This document shows, piece after piece, positions 8,081-17,424 of a stretch of 64,000 nt of DNA (positions within the stretch are counted from its first letter, which is position 1; every line of letters starts with the position of its first letter). The stretch comes from Streptomyces lomondensis (GTDB lineage: Bacteria > Actinomycetota > Actinomycetes > Streptomycetales > Streptomycetaceae). The notes beneath the pieces were generated by a model that made no database searches, was not told where the DNA came from, and saw only the letters and a program-made list of their open reading frames with translations. The position numbers and the translations under genes are program-made. The stretch is from the NCBI RefSeq assembly GCF_014651035.1, contig NZ_BMWC01000016.1:79948-143947 (forward strand), written 5' to 3'.

Positions 8081-9114
8081 GCACGTCCAAGGCACGCCGG
8101 ACGGCCGGCCCGCTGGTCAAGTTCAGCCTCTTCACGCTGGTGACGGTCACGGCGACGGCCCTGCTCGCCGCCACCATCGTCAACCTCTCCTTCACCCCGG
8201 AGCACACCTACCGAGCGGTGTTCAGCGACGTCACCGGCCTGGAGGAGGGCGACGACATCCGGGTGGCCGGGGTGCGGGTCGGTGAGGTCGAGGACATCCG
8301 GATCAAGGACCGGACGCTGGCCGAGGTCAGCTTCACGGTGCGCGAGGACCGTCCGCTGCTCACCAGCACCCACGCGGTCGTCCGCTACCGCAATCTGGTC
8401 GGGCAGCGGTACGTCGCCCTGACCGAGGGCGCGGGCGACGGCACCCGGCTGCGGCCCGGCGGCACGATCCCGCTGTCGCGGACGCAGCCGGCGCTGGACC
8501 TCAACGCGCTGCTGAACGGCTTCAAACCACTGTTCGCCGCGCTCAGCCCGAAGGACGTCAACCAGCTCGCCACCGAGATCATCCGGACGCTCCAGGGCGA
8601 GGGCGGCACGGTCAACAGCCTGCTCGCGCACACGGCATCGCTCACGACGACCCTCGCCAACCGCGACCGGCTGATCGGCTCGGTGATCGACAACCTCAAC
8701 ACCGTGCTGGCCACGCTCGACAAGCGCGGCGCCCGCTTCTCCGGGCTGCTCAAGCAGCTGCGGCGGGTGATCTCGGGGCTGTCCGCCGACCGCAAGCCCA
8801 TCGGGGAGTCGCTGGTGGGCATCGGCGATCTGACCGAGGCCACGTCGGGGCTGCTCCGGGACGCCCGCCCGCCGCTGAAGGACGACATCGCCGAGCTGAC
8901 CGATCTCACCGGAACGCTGAACAGGAACGAGAAGACCGTGGAGGGCGTGCTGAAGCGGCTGCCGAACAAGCTGGACGAGCTGACGGGGACGGCGTCCTAC
9001 GGCTCGTGGTTCAACTTCTACCTCTGCGACTTCGACGGCCGGATCGTGCTGCCGAGGACGAAGCAGGTGCTCACTCCCGAGCTGCATGTGGCGAGGGCGA
9101 GGTGCGGCGGATGA
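8077..9114 (+). CDS. Mce family protein 2
   Basis: A 345-residue Mce subunit with an N-terminal anchor (about 15-35) and MCE domain (DVTGLEEGDDIRVAGVRVGE, YRNLVGQRYVALTEG). A coiled/helical stalk follows (DRLIGSVIDNLNTVLATLD). It ends with the family's YGSWFNFYLCDFDG segment. The ATG overlaps the previous stop (ATGA). MceB-like by order. Confidence 0.92.
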   Translation: MSTSKARRTAGPLVKFSLFTLVTVTATALLAATIVNLSFTPEHTYRAVFSDVTGLEEGDDIRVAGVRVGEVEDIRIKDRTLAEVSFTVREDRPLLTSTHAVVRYRNLVGQRYVALTEGAGDGTRLRPGGTIPLSRTQPALDLNALLNGFKPLFAALSPKDVNQLATEIIRTLQGEGGTVNSLLAHTASLTTTLANRDRLIGSVIDNLNTVLATLDKRGARFSGLLKQLRRVISGLSADRKPIGESLVGIGDLTEATSGLLRDARPPLKDDIAELTDLTGTLNRNEKTVEGVLKRLPNKLDELTGTASYGSWFNFYLCDFDGRIVLPRTKQVLTPELHVARARCGG

Positions 9115-10205
9115 CCCGGCGTGTCTTCCGGCGACGGGCCCGTCGCCCCGAGCCCTTGATGAAGGTGCGGATCATGCCGCCGAAACTGCCGGGGCTGCCG
9201 CGCCTGCGGCTGCGCCGGCCGCGTGCGAAGGCGTTCCGCGACCGCAATCCCGTGGTGATCGGCGCCGCCGGCCTCACCGCCCTGGCGCTGCTGACCCTCG
9301 CCGCGTTCAACGCCGACAGCCTGCCGCTGATCGGCGGCGGCGCGCGATACAGCGCGGCCTTCTCGGAGGCGGGCGGGCTCAAGCCGGGCGACGAGGTGCG
9401 GATCGCCGGGGTCAAGGTCGGCAAGGTCGAGGAGGTCGGCCTGGACGGCGACCACGTCAAGGTCACGTTCAAGGTCAAGGGCGATCCGCGGTTCGGCACC
9501 GGCACCGGCGCGTCCATCCGGGTCAAGACGATCCTCGGCGCGAAGTACCTCGCCCTGCACCCCGAGGGGCCGGGCCAGTTGGAGCCGGGGAGCGAGATCC
9601 CGCTGCGGCGGACCGTCTCGGCGTACGACGTCGTGCAGGCGTTCAGCGACCTGACGACCACGACCGAGGAGGTCGACACGCAGCGGCTCGCGAAGGCGCT
9701 GGACACCATCTCCACCACCTTCCAGGACTCGCCCGCCGAAGTACGGGCCTCCATCAAGGGCCTGTCGCGGATCTCCCGGACGGTGGCCTCGCGCGACAAG
9801 GCGCTGCGCGAGCTCCTCGACCACGCGAACGGGGTCACCGGGGTGCTGGCCGAACGGTCCGAGGACTTCTCCGCACTGGTCGAGGACGGCGACAAGCTGT
9901 TCAAGGAGATCAGCAAGCGGCGCGCCGCGATCCACAAGCTGCTCAAGAGCTCCGCCGCGCTCGGCATCCAGCTCTCCGGCCTGGTCGAGGACAACCGCGA
10001 GGAGATCGGGCCCGCCCTGAAGGGCCTGAACACGTTCGTCGCGATGCTCGAACGCAACCAGAAGAGCCTGGACCGCAGCGTGCGGCTGCTCGCCCCGTAC
10101 GTGCGGGTCTTCAGCAACACCCTCGGCAACGGCCGCTGGTTCGACTCCTACGTCCAGAACCTGGTGGCCGCTCCGGTGGTGCCCCGCACGGGAGGCACCC
10201 GATGA
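9111..10205 (+). CDS. Mce family protein 3
   Basis: A 364-residue Mce subunit. A basic, Pro/Arg-rich cytosolic N-terminus of about 45 residues precedes the anchor (VVIGAAGLTALALLTLAAF). The MCE domain reads GLKPGDEVRIAGVKVGKVEEV and IRVKTILGAKYLALHPEG. A helical stalk and NTLGNGRWFDSYVQNL end it. MceC-like by position; the start overlaps the upstream stop. Confidence 0.92.
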   Translation: MTRRVFRRRARRPEPLMKVRIMPPKLPGLPRLRLRRPRAKAFRDRNPVVIGAAGLTALALLTLAAFNADSLPLIGGGARYSAAFSEAGGLKPGDEVRIAGVKVGKVEEVGLDGDHVKVTFKVKGDPRFGTGTGASIRVKTILGAKYLALHPEGPGQLEPGSEIPLRRTVSAYDVVQAFSDLTTTTEEVDTQRLAKALDTISTTFQDSPAEVRASIKGLSRISRTVASRDKALRELLDHANGVTGVLAERSEDFSALVEDGDKLFKEISKRRAAIHKLLKSSAALGIQLSGLVEDNREEIGPALKGLNTFVAMLERNQKSLDRSVRLLAPYVRVFSNTLGNGRWFDSYVQNLVAAPVVPRTGGTR

Positions 10206-11332
10206 CCGGACGTCTCAAGGCCGTCGCGCTGCTCACCGCGCTCGCGGTCGCCGCCGCGCTCGGCGTGGTGCTGTGGCCGCAGTCCGACCCGGTCCGGGTC
10301 ACGGCGTACTTCCCGCGCACCGTCGGCATCTACCCCGGCTCGGACGTGCGCGTCCTCGGCGTCCGCATCGGCGAGGTCAGGAGCATCACGCCCGAGGGCG
10401 GCCGGGTGCGGGTCGAGCTGGAGTACGACAAGGCCCAGAGGGTCCCGGCCGACGCGCAGGCGGCGATCATCAACTCCTCGGTGGTCAGCGACCGTTACGT
10501 GCAGCTGTTGCCGGTGTACCGCAAGGGCCCGGTGCTGCGGGACGGGGCCGTCATCCCCGAGTCGCGCACCGCCGTCCCGGTCGAGCTGGACCGGATCTTC
10601 GACAGCCTGCACACCACGTCCGAGGCGCTCGGCCCGAAGGGCGCGAACAAGGACGGTTCCCTGGCGCGGCTGCTGGGCGTGAGCGCGGACAACCTCGAAG
10701 GGCAGGGCAAGAACCTGAACCAGACGGTCGACGACCTCTCCCAGGCGGTCACCACGCTGTCCGACGGCCGCGGCGACCTGTTCGGCACCGTGCGCAACCT
10801 CCAGGTCTTCACAGCCGCGCTGGCCGCCGACGACAAGGGCGTGCGGTCGTTCAACAAGAGTCTCGCCGAGGTGGCCGGGCAGCTGGCCGGGGAGCGCAAG
10901 GACCTCGCGGCGGCGCTGAAGTACCTGGCCAAGGCGCTCGGTGACGTGGCCGACTTCGTGCGGAAGAACAAGAAGACACTGGCCGCGGACGTCAAGGGCC
11001 TGAGCAAGGTCACCAAGGTGCTCGTCACCCAACGGGCCGCTCTGGAGGAGCTGTTGGAGGTGGCGCCCACCGGGCTGTCCAACCTCCAGAACGCCTACAA
11101 CCCGGCCGCCGGCACCCTCGACACCCGCAACAACCCGCAGCATCCGCAGGACCCGGCCGCCCTGCTGTGCTCCCTGCTGAGGACCACCGGCGACGAGGGC
11201 GGGAAGAACCCCGACTGCGCCGAGCTGAGGAAACTCTTCGACTCCCTGCCCGAGGTGCCGAAGGCCCCGGCGGTGCCGAGCACCGGGACGGTCGACCGGA
11301 GCCTCGGCGGAATCCTGGAGGGCCGCGCATGA
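10202..11332 (+). CDS. Mce family protein 4
   Basis: A 376-residue Mce subunit. The anchor is residues 5-25, and the MCE domain contains GIYPGSDVRVLGVRIGEVRS and SSVVSDRYVQLLPVY. The stalk is Lys- and Ala-rich. The C-terminal region holds two cysteines and the NLQNAYNPAAGTLDTRNN motif seen in MceD-type proteins. ATGA overlap with the preceding gene; the next gene starts inside its last codons. Confidence 0.92.
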   Translation: MTGRLKAVALLTALAVAAALGVVLWPQSDPVRVTAYFPRTVGIYPGSDVRVLGVRIGEVRSITPEGGRVRVELEYDKAQRVPADAQAAIINSSVVSDRYVQLLPVYRKGPVLRDGAVIPESRTAVPVELDRIFDSLHTTSEALGPKGANKDGSLARLLGVSADNLEGQGKNLNQTVDDLSQAVTTLSDGRGDLFGTVRNLQVFTAALAADDKGVRSFNKSLAEVAGQLAGERKDLAAALKYLAKALGDVADFVRKNKKTLAADVKGLSKVTKVLVTQRAALEELLEVAPTGLSNLQNAYNPAAGTLDTRNNPQHPQDPAALLCSLLRTTGDEGGKNPDCAELRKLFDSLPEVPKAPAVPSTGTVDRSLGGILEGRA

Positions 11333-12651
11333 GCCTGCCGCGCATGAGCCTGCCGCGCAGGAGCCGGCTGGTCGCCTGGACGGCGGCCGGTTCGCTGCTG
11401 CTGACCGGCTGCGAGTTCAACGGCTGGTACGACGTGCCGCTGCCCGGCGGCGCCGCCGCGGACGGCCGTGCCTACCACGTCACGGTCGAGTTCCGGGACG
11501 TCCTGGACCTGGTGCCGCAGTCCGCGGTCAAGGTCGACGAGGTCACGGTGGGTGCCGTCGAGAAGGTCGAGCTGGACGGCTGGCACGCCCGGGTCCGGCT
11601 GCGGGTCGCCGACCATGTGAAGCTGCCCGGCAACGCGGTCGCCGAGCTGCGGCAGACCAGCATGCTCGGCGAGAAGTACGTGGCGCTGTCCGCCCCGCCG
11701 GGCACCGCACCCGCCGGCCGGCTCCGGGACGGCGACCTGATCCCGCTGTCCCGCAGCGGCCGCAACGCGGAGATCGAGGAGGTGCTGTCCGCCCTCTCCG
11801 CCCTCCTCAACGGCGGCGGCGTGGCCCAGCTCAAGACGATCACCGTGGAGCTGAACAAGGCCCTGGAGGGCCGCGAGAACCGGGTCAAGTCGCTGCTCAA
11901 GGAACTCAACACGTTCATCGGCGGCCTGGACGACCAGCGCGCGGACATCGTCCGGGCGCTCAAGGGCATCGACCGGCTGGCCAAGCGCCTCGCGAAGGAG
12001 AAGAAGACCATCGCCACGGCCGTCGACACCATGCCGCCCGCGCTGAAGGTCCTCGCCGACCAGCGGCGCGACCTGACGAAGATGCTCACCGCCCTGTCGA
12101 AGCTCGGGAAGACGGGCACGAAGGTGGTCAACGCCTCGCGGGACGACACGGTCGCGAACCTGAAGCAGCTCCGCCCCATCCTGCAGCAGCTGAACAAGGC
12201 GGGCGACGACCTGCCCAACTCCCTGGAGCTGCTGACGACCTACCCGTTCCCGCGCAACGCGGTGGACGCCGTCAAGGGCGACTACGTGAACCTCAGGGTG
12301 ACCGCCGACCTGGACCTGGCGGGCATCTACGGCAACCTCACCGAGAAGCCCGGCGACGGCGGCGGCGACTCCGGCGGACCGAAGGCCCCGGACCTGCCCG
12401 ACGCGCCGGATCTGCCGGCGCTGCCCGAGCTGCCGGACGTGCCGCCGGTCCCGGCACCGACCGTGCCGGACACCCCGGACCTGCCGGACACGCCCGTCGA
12501 GCCCTCGGCCCCCTCGTCCCCCTCGGACGGCGATCCGCTGTGCCCGCCGGTGTGCACCGCGGCCTACGGCCCTCCGGCCGGCTCCCACCGCCTCCCGCCG
12601 GGGATCGACCTCGATCTGGCGGAGCTCCTGCTGAAGGGGATACAGCCGTGA
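11329..12651 (+). CDS. Mce family lipoprotein (MceE-like)
   Basis: A 440-residue lipoprotein subunit. The signal peptide ends in the lipobox LLLTGC (Cys near residue 27). The MCE domain follows (VKVDEVTVGAVEKVELDG, LRQTSMLGEKYVALS). A long helical stalk precedes a C-terminal acidic Pro-rich block (PDLPDAPDLPALPELPDVP). The first ATG at 11329 has GGAGG at a 7-nt distance. A 15-bp tandem duplication repeats the start region (MSLPRMSLPRRS), giving a second possible ATG at 11344. Confidence 0.92.
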   Translation: MSLPRMSLPRRSRLVAWTAAGSLLLTGCEFNGWYDVPLPGGAAADGRAYHVTVEFRDVLDLVPQSAVKVDEVTVGAVEKVELDGWHARVRLRVADHVKLPGNAVAELRQTSMLGEKYVALSAPPGTAPAGRLRDGDLIPLSRSGRNAEIEEVLSALSALLNGGGVAQLKTITVELNKALEGRENRVKSLLKELNTFIGGLDDQRADIVRALKGIDRLAKRLAKEKKTIATAVDTMPPALKVLADQRRDLTKMLTALSKLGKTGTKVVNASRDDTVANLKQLRPILQQLNKAGDDLPNSLELLTTYPFPRNAVDAVKGDYVNLRVTADLDLAGIYGNLTEKPGDGGGDSGGPKAPDLPDAPDLPALPELPDVPPVPAPTVPDTPDLPDTPVEPSAPSSPSDGDPLCPPVCTAAYGPPAGSHRLPPGIDLDLAELLLKGIQP

Positions 12652-13922
12652 TCACGCGTACGGTCAAGGCCCAGCTGCTCGCCTTCGCCACCGTCACCGC
12701 CGTCGGCGTGTCGTACGTCGGCGCCGAGTACACCGGCCTGGTGGACGGCCTGCTCGACCGGGGCTACACCGTGCGGGCCGACTTCGCCGACTCCGGCGGC
12801 ATCTTCTCCGGCGCCGAGGTCACCTACCGCGGCGTGCCGGTGGGCCGCGTGGGCGAGCTGCGGCTGTCCGGTTCCGGGGTCTCGGTGGCCCTGGACATCG
12901 AGGACGGCGCGCCGCGCATCCCCTCGGACACGCTGGCGGTGGTGGCGAACCGCTCGGCGGTGGGCGAGCAGTACGTCGACCTGCAACCGCGCCGCACGAG
13001 CGGCCCGTACCTGCTGGACGGCAGTACGATCCCGCGCGACCGCACCCGTGTGCCGCTGCCCGTCACGGACATGGTCGTCAGCCTGGACCGGCTGGTGAAC
13101 TCCGTCGGGAAGGACGATCTGCGGATCACCGTCGACGAGCTGGGCGACGCCTTCGCCGGGACGGGGCCGCGGCTGAGCCGGCTGGTGGACTCGGGCAACG
13201 CGCTCGTCGAGTCGGCGTCCGACTCGCTCCCGGAGACGATCTCGCTCATCGAGGACTCGCGCAGGGTCCTCAAGACGCAGGCCGACCAGGGCTCGTCCAT
13301 CAAGTCGTTCTCCCGCGATCTGGCCACGCTCACCGCCCAGTTGAAGTCGAGCGACGGGGACCTGCGCCGGCTGATCGGCAACACGCCGCCCGCCGGGACG
13401 GAGGTCAACTCGCTGCTGAAGTCCCTCCGGCCGGACCTGCCGGTGCTGCTGGCCAACCTCATCAGCGGCGGCCAGGTCACGCTGGCCCGGCTGCCCGGCG
13501 TGGAGCAGGCCCTGGTCACCTTCCCGGTGGTGGTCGCGGGCAGCCACACCGTCATCCCCGGCGACGGGACCACCCACTTCGGCCTCGTCCTCAACGCCGA
13601 CGACCCGCCGGCCTGCACCCAGGGCTACGACACGCGGCGGCGCGACCCCGCGGACACCAGCAGGCGCCCGGCGAACACCGACGCGCGCTGCACCGCCCCG
13701 CGCGGCAGCGACACCTCGGTGCGCGGCGCCCAGAACGCCCCCGGCGCCTCCGGCCGCTCCAGCGGCGCCGACCGGGCGGCGTACGTCGCCCCGTACGACC
13801 CGGAGACCGGTACCGCCACCGGCCCGGACGGAACGCCCGTCGAGATCGGCTCGACGGGCGGCGAACAGACCGTGTTCGGAAAGGACTCGTGGCAATGGCT
13901 GCTCGTCGGACCGATGGCATGA
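12648..13922 (+). CDS. Mce family protein 6 (MceF-like)
   Basis: A 424-residue Mce subunit starting with GTG (GTGA overlap). The anchor is residues 8-28, and the MCE domain reads GGIFSGAEVTYRGVPVGRVG and VANRSAVGEQYVDLQPR. The C-terminal third has paired cysteines (PPACTQGYDT, DARCTAP) and ends in a hydrophobic WQWLLVGPM segment. Sixth and last mce gene, matching the usual A-F arrangement. Confidence 0.92.
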   Translation: MITRTVKAQLLAFATVTAVGVSYVGAEYTGLVDGLLDRGYTVRADFADSGGIFSGAEVTYRGVPVGRVGELRLSGSGVSVALDIEDGAPRIPSDTLAVVANRSAVGEQYVDLQPRRTSGPYLLDGSTIPRDRTRVPLPVTDMVVSLDRLVNSVGKDDLRITVDELGDAFAGTGPRLSRLVDSGNALVESASDSLPETISLIEDSRRVLKTQADQGSSIKSFSRDLATLTAQLKSSDGDLRRLIGNTPPAGTEVNSLLKSLRPDLPVLLANLISGGQVTLARLPGVEQALVTFPVVVAGSHTVIPGDGTTHFGLVLNADDPPACTQGYDTRRRDPADTSRRPANTDARCTAPRGSDTSVRGAQNAPGASGRSSGADRAAYVAPYDPETGTATGPDGTPVEIGSTGGEQTVFGKDSWQWLLVGPMA

Positions 13923-14557
13923 GCGGGGGCCCGCGCCCGCTGACCGGTGGCCCGCGCCCGCTGACCGATGGCCCGCTCGCGCGGGCCGTACGACCGGTGC
14001 GGCGGCTGATCGCCGGACGGGCGGACACCCGTCGCCCCACGGCGTCGCCCGCCGGGGACCGCACCACGCCGGCCGCCGGCCGCCGGCGGGCGCTGTCGGC
14101 GGGGCTCGTCGTGGCGACGGTCCTGACCACGGCGTCGGCCCTCTGGCTGGGCTTCCAGGTGCGGGAGCAGCGCGCGGCCGAGCAGCGCCGCCAGGACATT
14201 CTGGCGGCGGCCCGGCAGTCGGCGCTGAACTTCACCTCGCTCGACTACCGGCACTACGACCGCGACAGCGGCAACGTCCTGAAGGGCGCCACGGGCGACT
14301 TCAGGAAGCAGTTCGCCGCGCAGACCCAGGAGCTGACCAAGCTCGTCGCGCAGAACAAGTCGGTGTCCGAGGGCCAGGTCCTCGAAGCGGGCCTGGTGCG
14401 CTCGGACGCGCGGTCGGCCCGGGTCCTGGTGGTCGCCGACAGCAAGGTGACCAACACCGCCGTGCCCAAGGGGGAGGCACGCACGTACCGGCTGCAACTC
14501 GACCTCGTCCTGGAGGGCGGCCGCTGGCTGACCTCCGACGTCGAGTTCGTCGGCTGA
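13919..14557 (+). CDS. Mce-associated membrane protein (Mam) 1
   Basis: A 212-residue single-pass membrane protein: a Gly/Pro/Arg-rich cytosolic head, a membrane helix (about 65-85, ALSAGLVVATVLTTASALWLG), a short coiled segment, and an extracellular NTF2/VirB8-like domain (TSLDYRHYDRDSGNVLKGATG, RWLTSDVEFVG). Such Mam proteins end actinobacterial mce operons and are thought to stabilise the complex. The head contains a 21-bp tandem duplication (13928-13969, GGPRPLT repeated). The ATG overlaps the mceF stop. Confidence 0.85.
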   Translation: MSGGPRPLTGGPRPLTDGPLARAVRPVRRLIAGRADTRRPTASPAGDRTTPAAGRRRALSAGLVVATVLTTASALWLGFQVREQRAAEQRRQDILAAARQSALNFTSLDYRHYDRDSGNVLKGATGDFRKQFAAQTQELTKLVAQNKSVSEGQVLEAGLVRSDARSARVLVVADSKVTNTAVPKGEARTYRLQLDLVLEGGRWLTSDVEFVG

Positions 14558-14594
14558 CCACCCGTCCAGCATCGAGGCTCCGAGGAGACAGACC

Positions 14595-15422
14595 GTGGCG
14601 AATCCGACCACCCGAGGCCGCGGCGCCGGCTCCCCCGCCCGCCGCACCATGACCGCGGCCGCCCGCGCGGCGGCCAAGCGCACGCAGCGTGGGGAGCCGA
14701 CGGAACGTACCGAGCGCGTGGAACGTACCGAGCGCGCGGCGCCGGAGCGGCGGCTGTCCGGGCGGACCCTGCTCGTCGAGGCGCCGGACGACGGCTGGGA
14801 CGACCCGCCCGAGCCGTCGCCGGAGTTCGCCGAGGCCGTGGCGGCGGCCGAACCGGCCGAGCCCGCCGACGTGGCCGACACGGCCGACGCGGGCGACACG
14901 GCCGTGCGAGCGCCGCGCCCATGGCGGAGGCCGCTCACCCTCGTGCTCGCCGTCCTGCTCCTGGCGGGCCTGGTCGCCGCCGCCGTGCTCGGCCGGCAGT
15001 ACCTGGACGGACGGCAGGCCGGGCAGGCCCGGCAGCAGGCCCTCGCGGCGGCCCGGGCGGCGGCGCCGGTCGTCCTGTCGTACGACTACCGGCATCTGGA
15101 GCGCGACTTCGCCCGGGCGCGCACGCATCTGACCGGGAAGTTCGGCGACGAGTACCGCAGGACCACCAAGGCCGTGGTCGGGCCGACCGCGAGGAAGTAC
15201 CACGGGGTGGTGAAGGCGACGGTCGCGGAACCCGCAGGCGGCGGCGCCCCGGCGGCCTCCGTCGTGTCCGCCTCGGCGGACCGGGCGGTCGTCCTGCTCT
15301 TCGTCAACCAGGTCACCCGGAGCACCCAGGTCACGGGGTCGCGGGTGGACCTGAACCGGGTGCGCATGACACTGACCCGCACCTCCGAGGGCTGGAAGGT
15401 GAGCGCCGTCGACGCGCTGTGA
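14595..15422 (+). CDS. Mce-associated membrane protein (Mam) 2
   Basis: A 275-residue paralogue of the preceding gene: a charged cytosolic region with a degenerate ERTER repeat and an acidic Pro/Ala stretch, a membrane helix (about 117-138, LTLVLAVLLLAGLVAAAVLG), and an extracellular domain (VVLSYDYRHLERDFARAR, GWKVSAVDAL). The GTG start follows GAGGAG. It is separated from the first Mam gene by 37 nt and is followed by a strong terminator, so it closes the mce operon. Confidence 0.85.
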   Translation: MANPTTRGRGAGSPARRTMTAAARAAAKRTQRGEPTERTERVERTERAAPERRLSGRTLLVEAPDDGWDDPPEPSPEFAEAVAAAEPAEPADVADTADAGDTAVRAPRPWRRPLTLVLAVLLLAGLVAAAVLGRQYLDGRQAGQARQQALAAARAAAPVVLSYDYRHLERDFARARTHLTGKFGDEYRRTTKAVVGPTARKYHGVVKATVAEPAGGGAPAASVVSASADRAVVLLFVNQVTRSTQVTGSRVDLNRVRMTLTRTSEGWKVSAVDAL

Positions 15423-15445
15423 ACCTTCCCTGCCGATGCGCCCCC

Positions 15446-15470
15446 GCGCCCCCGCGCGGGGGCGCTTTTT
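15446..15470 (+). terminator. Intrinsic terminator of the mce operon
   Basis: A perfect 8-bp stem (GCGCCCCC / GGGGGCGC) with a 4-nt loop followed by five T residues, 23 nt after the last Mam stop codon. Confidence 0.9.
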
Positions 15471-15481
15471 CGTGCGTGCTC

Positions 15482-15546
15482 TTGACAGTCCTTCCCAGCC
15501 ACAGGCAATCTTCCATTACGCAGAAACATGATTCCGCGATACGGAA
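15482..15546 (+). promoter_or_regulatory. hyi promoter with paired AllR-type operators
   Basis: TTGACA (15482-15487) and CAATCT (15506-15511) form a promoter with an 18-nt spacer. Two 15-bp inverted-repeat boxes follow: TTCCATTACGCAGAA (15511-15525, degenerate) and TTCCGCGATACGGAA (15532-15546, perfect TTCCG-N5-CGGAA). Their starts are exactly 21 bp apart, about two helical turns. The same pair with the same spacing is upstream of gcl. The form and the target genes suit an IclR-family repressor of the AllR type; allR itself is not in the window. Confidence 0.8.
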
Positions 15547-15580
15547 TTACTGAACTACCAGGAAGGGAGCGCCGCCCCCG

Positions 15581-16402
15581 ATGGGATTCGCAGACCAGCG
15601 CTTCAACGTCAACCTGTCGATCCTCTTCACGGAACTCCCGCTCCTGGAGCGCCCCGCGGCCGCCGCCGCGGCCGGCTTCACCGCGGTCGAGCTGTGGTGG
15701 CCCTGGGTCGACTCGCCCACGCCGGAGCGGTCCGAGCTCGACGCCCTGAAGCGGGCGATCGAGGACGCGGGCGTACAGCTCACCGGACTGAACTTCTACG
15801 CCGGGCAGCTCCCGGGCCCGGACCGCGGCGCCCTGTCGGTGCCCGGCGAGGAGTCGGAGCGGTTCCGCGCCAACATCGACGTGGCCGCCGGCTTCGCCGC
15901 CGCCCTGGGCTGCCGGGCGCTCAACGCCCTGTACGGCAACCGCGTCGAGGGCGTGGACCCGGCCGAGCAGGACGCGCTGGCGCTGGAGAACCTGGCCCTG
16001 GCGGCGCGGGCGGCCGACCGGATCGGCGCGGTGCTGCTGATCGAGGCGCTGAACCGGCCCGAGTCACCGCGCTACCCGCTGGTGTCGGCCCCGGCCGCCG
16101 TGGGCGTCGTCGACAAGGTCAACGAGGCGACGGGGCTGGGCAACGCCCGCTTCCTCATGGACCTCTACCACCTGTCCATGAACGGCGAGGACCTCCCGGC
16201 GGTGATCGAGCGGTACGCCGCGAAGACAAGCCACGTCCAGATCGCCGACAACCCGGGCCGCGGCGCGCCGGGCACGGGCTCGCTCCCCCTCGAAGACCTC
16301 CTCGACCAGCTGAGGAAGGCGGGTTACGACGGCTGGGTCGGCCTCGAGTACAAGCCGGGCGAGCGCCCGAGCGCCGAGACCTTCGGCTGGCTGCCCCGCT
16401 GA
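15581..16402 (+). CDS. hyi: Hydroxypyruvate isomerase
   Basis: A 273-residue xylose-isomerase-like TIM-barrel enzyme interconverting hydroxypyruvate and tartronate semialdehyde. Typical blocks are AAAAGFTAVELWWPW, LNFYAGQLPGPDRG, LLIEALNRPESPRYPL, FLMDLYHLSMNGEDLP and WVGLEYKPGERPSAETFGWL; the Glu, Asp and His residues in them are the usual metal ligands. It forms an operon with glxR (33-nt gap) under the AllR-type boxes. Together with Gcl it channels glyoxylate to glycerate. Confidence 0.93.
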   Translation: MGFADQRFNVNLSILFTELPLLERPAAAAAAGFTAVELWWPWVDSPTPERSELDALKRAIEDAGVQLTGLNFYAGQLPGPDRGALSVPGEESERFRANIDVAAGFAAALGCRALNALYGNRVEGVDPAEQDALALENLALAARAADRIGAVLLIEALNRPESPRYPLVSAPAAVGVVDKVNEATGLGNARFLMDLYHLSMNGEDLPAVIERYAAKTSHVQIADNPGRGAPGTGSLPLEDLLDQLRKAGYDGWVGLEYKPGERPSAETFGWLPR

Positions 16403-16435
16403 CCCGCTGCCCCCTGTACCGAAAGGCACCCCATC

Positions 16436-17329
16436 ATGAGCAACTCCCTCCCCAAGATCGCCTGGATCGGCCTCGGCATCATGGGCTCCCCCATGTCCGA
16501 GAACCTGATCAAGGCGGGTTACGACGTCACCGGCTTCACGCTGGAGCGGGAGAAGCTGGACCGGCTGGCCGCCGCCGGCGGCACGGCCGCCGGGTCGATC
16601 GCCGAGGCCGTGCGGGACGCCGACGTCGTCATCACGATGGTGCCGGCCTCCCCGCAGGTCGAGGCCATCGCCTACGGCCCCGACGGCATCCTGGAGAACG
16701 CGCGGTCCGGCGCGCTGCTGATCGACATGTCCTCGATCACCCCGCAGACCTCGGTCGACCTGGCGAAGGCGGCCAAGGACAAGGGCATCAGGGTGCTGGA
16801 CGCCCCGGTGTCCGGCGGTGAGGCCGGTGCCATCGAGGCCGTGCTGTCCATCATGGTCGGCGGCGAACAGGCCGACTTCGACCAGGCCGAGCCGATCTTC
16901 GAGGCGCTCGGCAAGACCATCGTGCTGTGCGGTCCGCACGGCTCCGGACAGACCGTGAAGGCCGCCAACCAGCTGATCGTCGCCGTCAACATCCAGGCGT
17001 GCGCCGAGGCCGTGGTCTTCCTGGAGAAGTCCGGCGTGGACCTGAAGGCGGCCCTGGACGTCCTCAACGGCGGCCTCGCGGGCTCCACCGTGCTGACGCG
17101 GAAGAAGGACAACTTCCTGAACCGCGACTTCAAGCCGGGCTTCCGCATCGACCTGCACCACAAGGACATGAGCATCGTCACGGACGCCGCCCGCACCGTC
17201 GGCGCGGCCCTGCCCGTCGGCGCCGTGGTCGCCCAGCTGGTCGCGTCCCTGCGCGCGCAGGGCGACGGCGGCCTGGACCACTCGGCGCTGCTGCGGGCCG
17301 TGGAGCGGCTGTCCGGCGCGCAGGTCTGA
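16436..17329 (+). CDS. glxR: 2-hydroxy-3-oxopropionate (tartronate semialdehyde) reductase
   Basis: A 297-residue beta-hydroxyacid dehydrogenase that reduces tartronate semialdehyde to D-glycerate. The Rossmann motif is IGLGIMGSPM near the N-terminus; LDAPVSGGEAGA is the substrate-binding block. The catalytic Lys is in GQTVKAANQL. The C-terminal HHKDMSIVTDAAR is typical of the family. It is the second gene of the hyi operon and sits directly before the katA control region. Confidence 0.93.
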   Translation: MSNSLPKIAWIGLGIMGSPMSENLIKAGYDVTGFTLEREKLDRLAAAGGTAAGSIAEAVRDADVVITMVPASPQVEAIAYGPDGILENARSGALLIDMSSITPQTSVDLAKAAKDKGIRVLDAPVSGGEAGAIEAVLSIMVGGEQADFDQAEPIFEALGKTIVLCGPHGSGQTVKAANQLIVAVNIQACAEAVVFLEKSGVDLKAALDVLNGGLAGSTVLTRKKDNFLNRDFKPGFRIDLHHKDMSIVTDAARTVGAALPVGAVVAQLVASLRAQGDGGLDHSALLRAVERLSGAQV

Positions 17330-17424
17330 GGTCCGTACCCCGATACCCCGGGCGGCGCCGCCGCTGACACCTGTCCTGTCGCGCCCAGAGGGGCGGCGCC
17401 GCCCGGCCCACCCATGCCCACCAA

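Noticed and set aside
12360..12530. Short periodic repeats that might be read as a CRISPR or tandem array
   Set aside because: They encode the Pro-rich tail of the Mce lipoprotein in frame; no constant repeat with variable spacers is present anywhere in the window.
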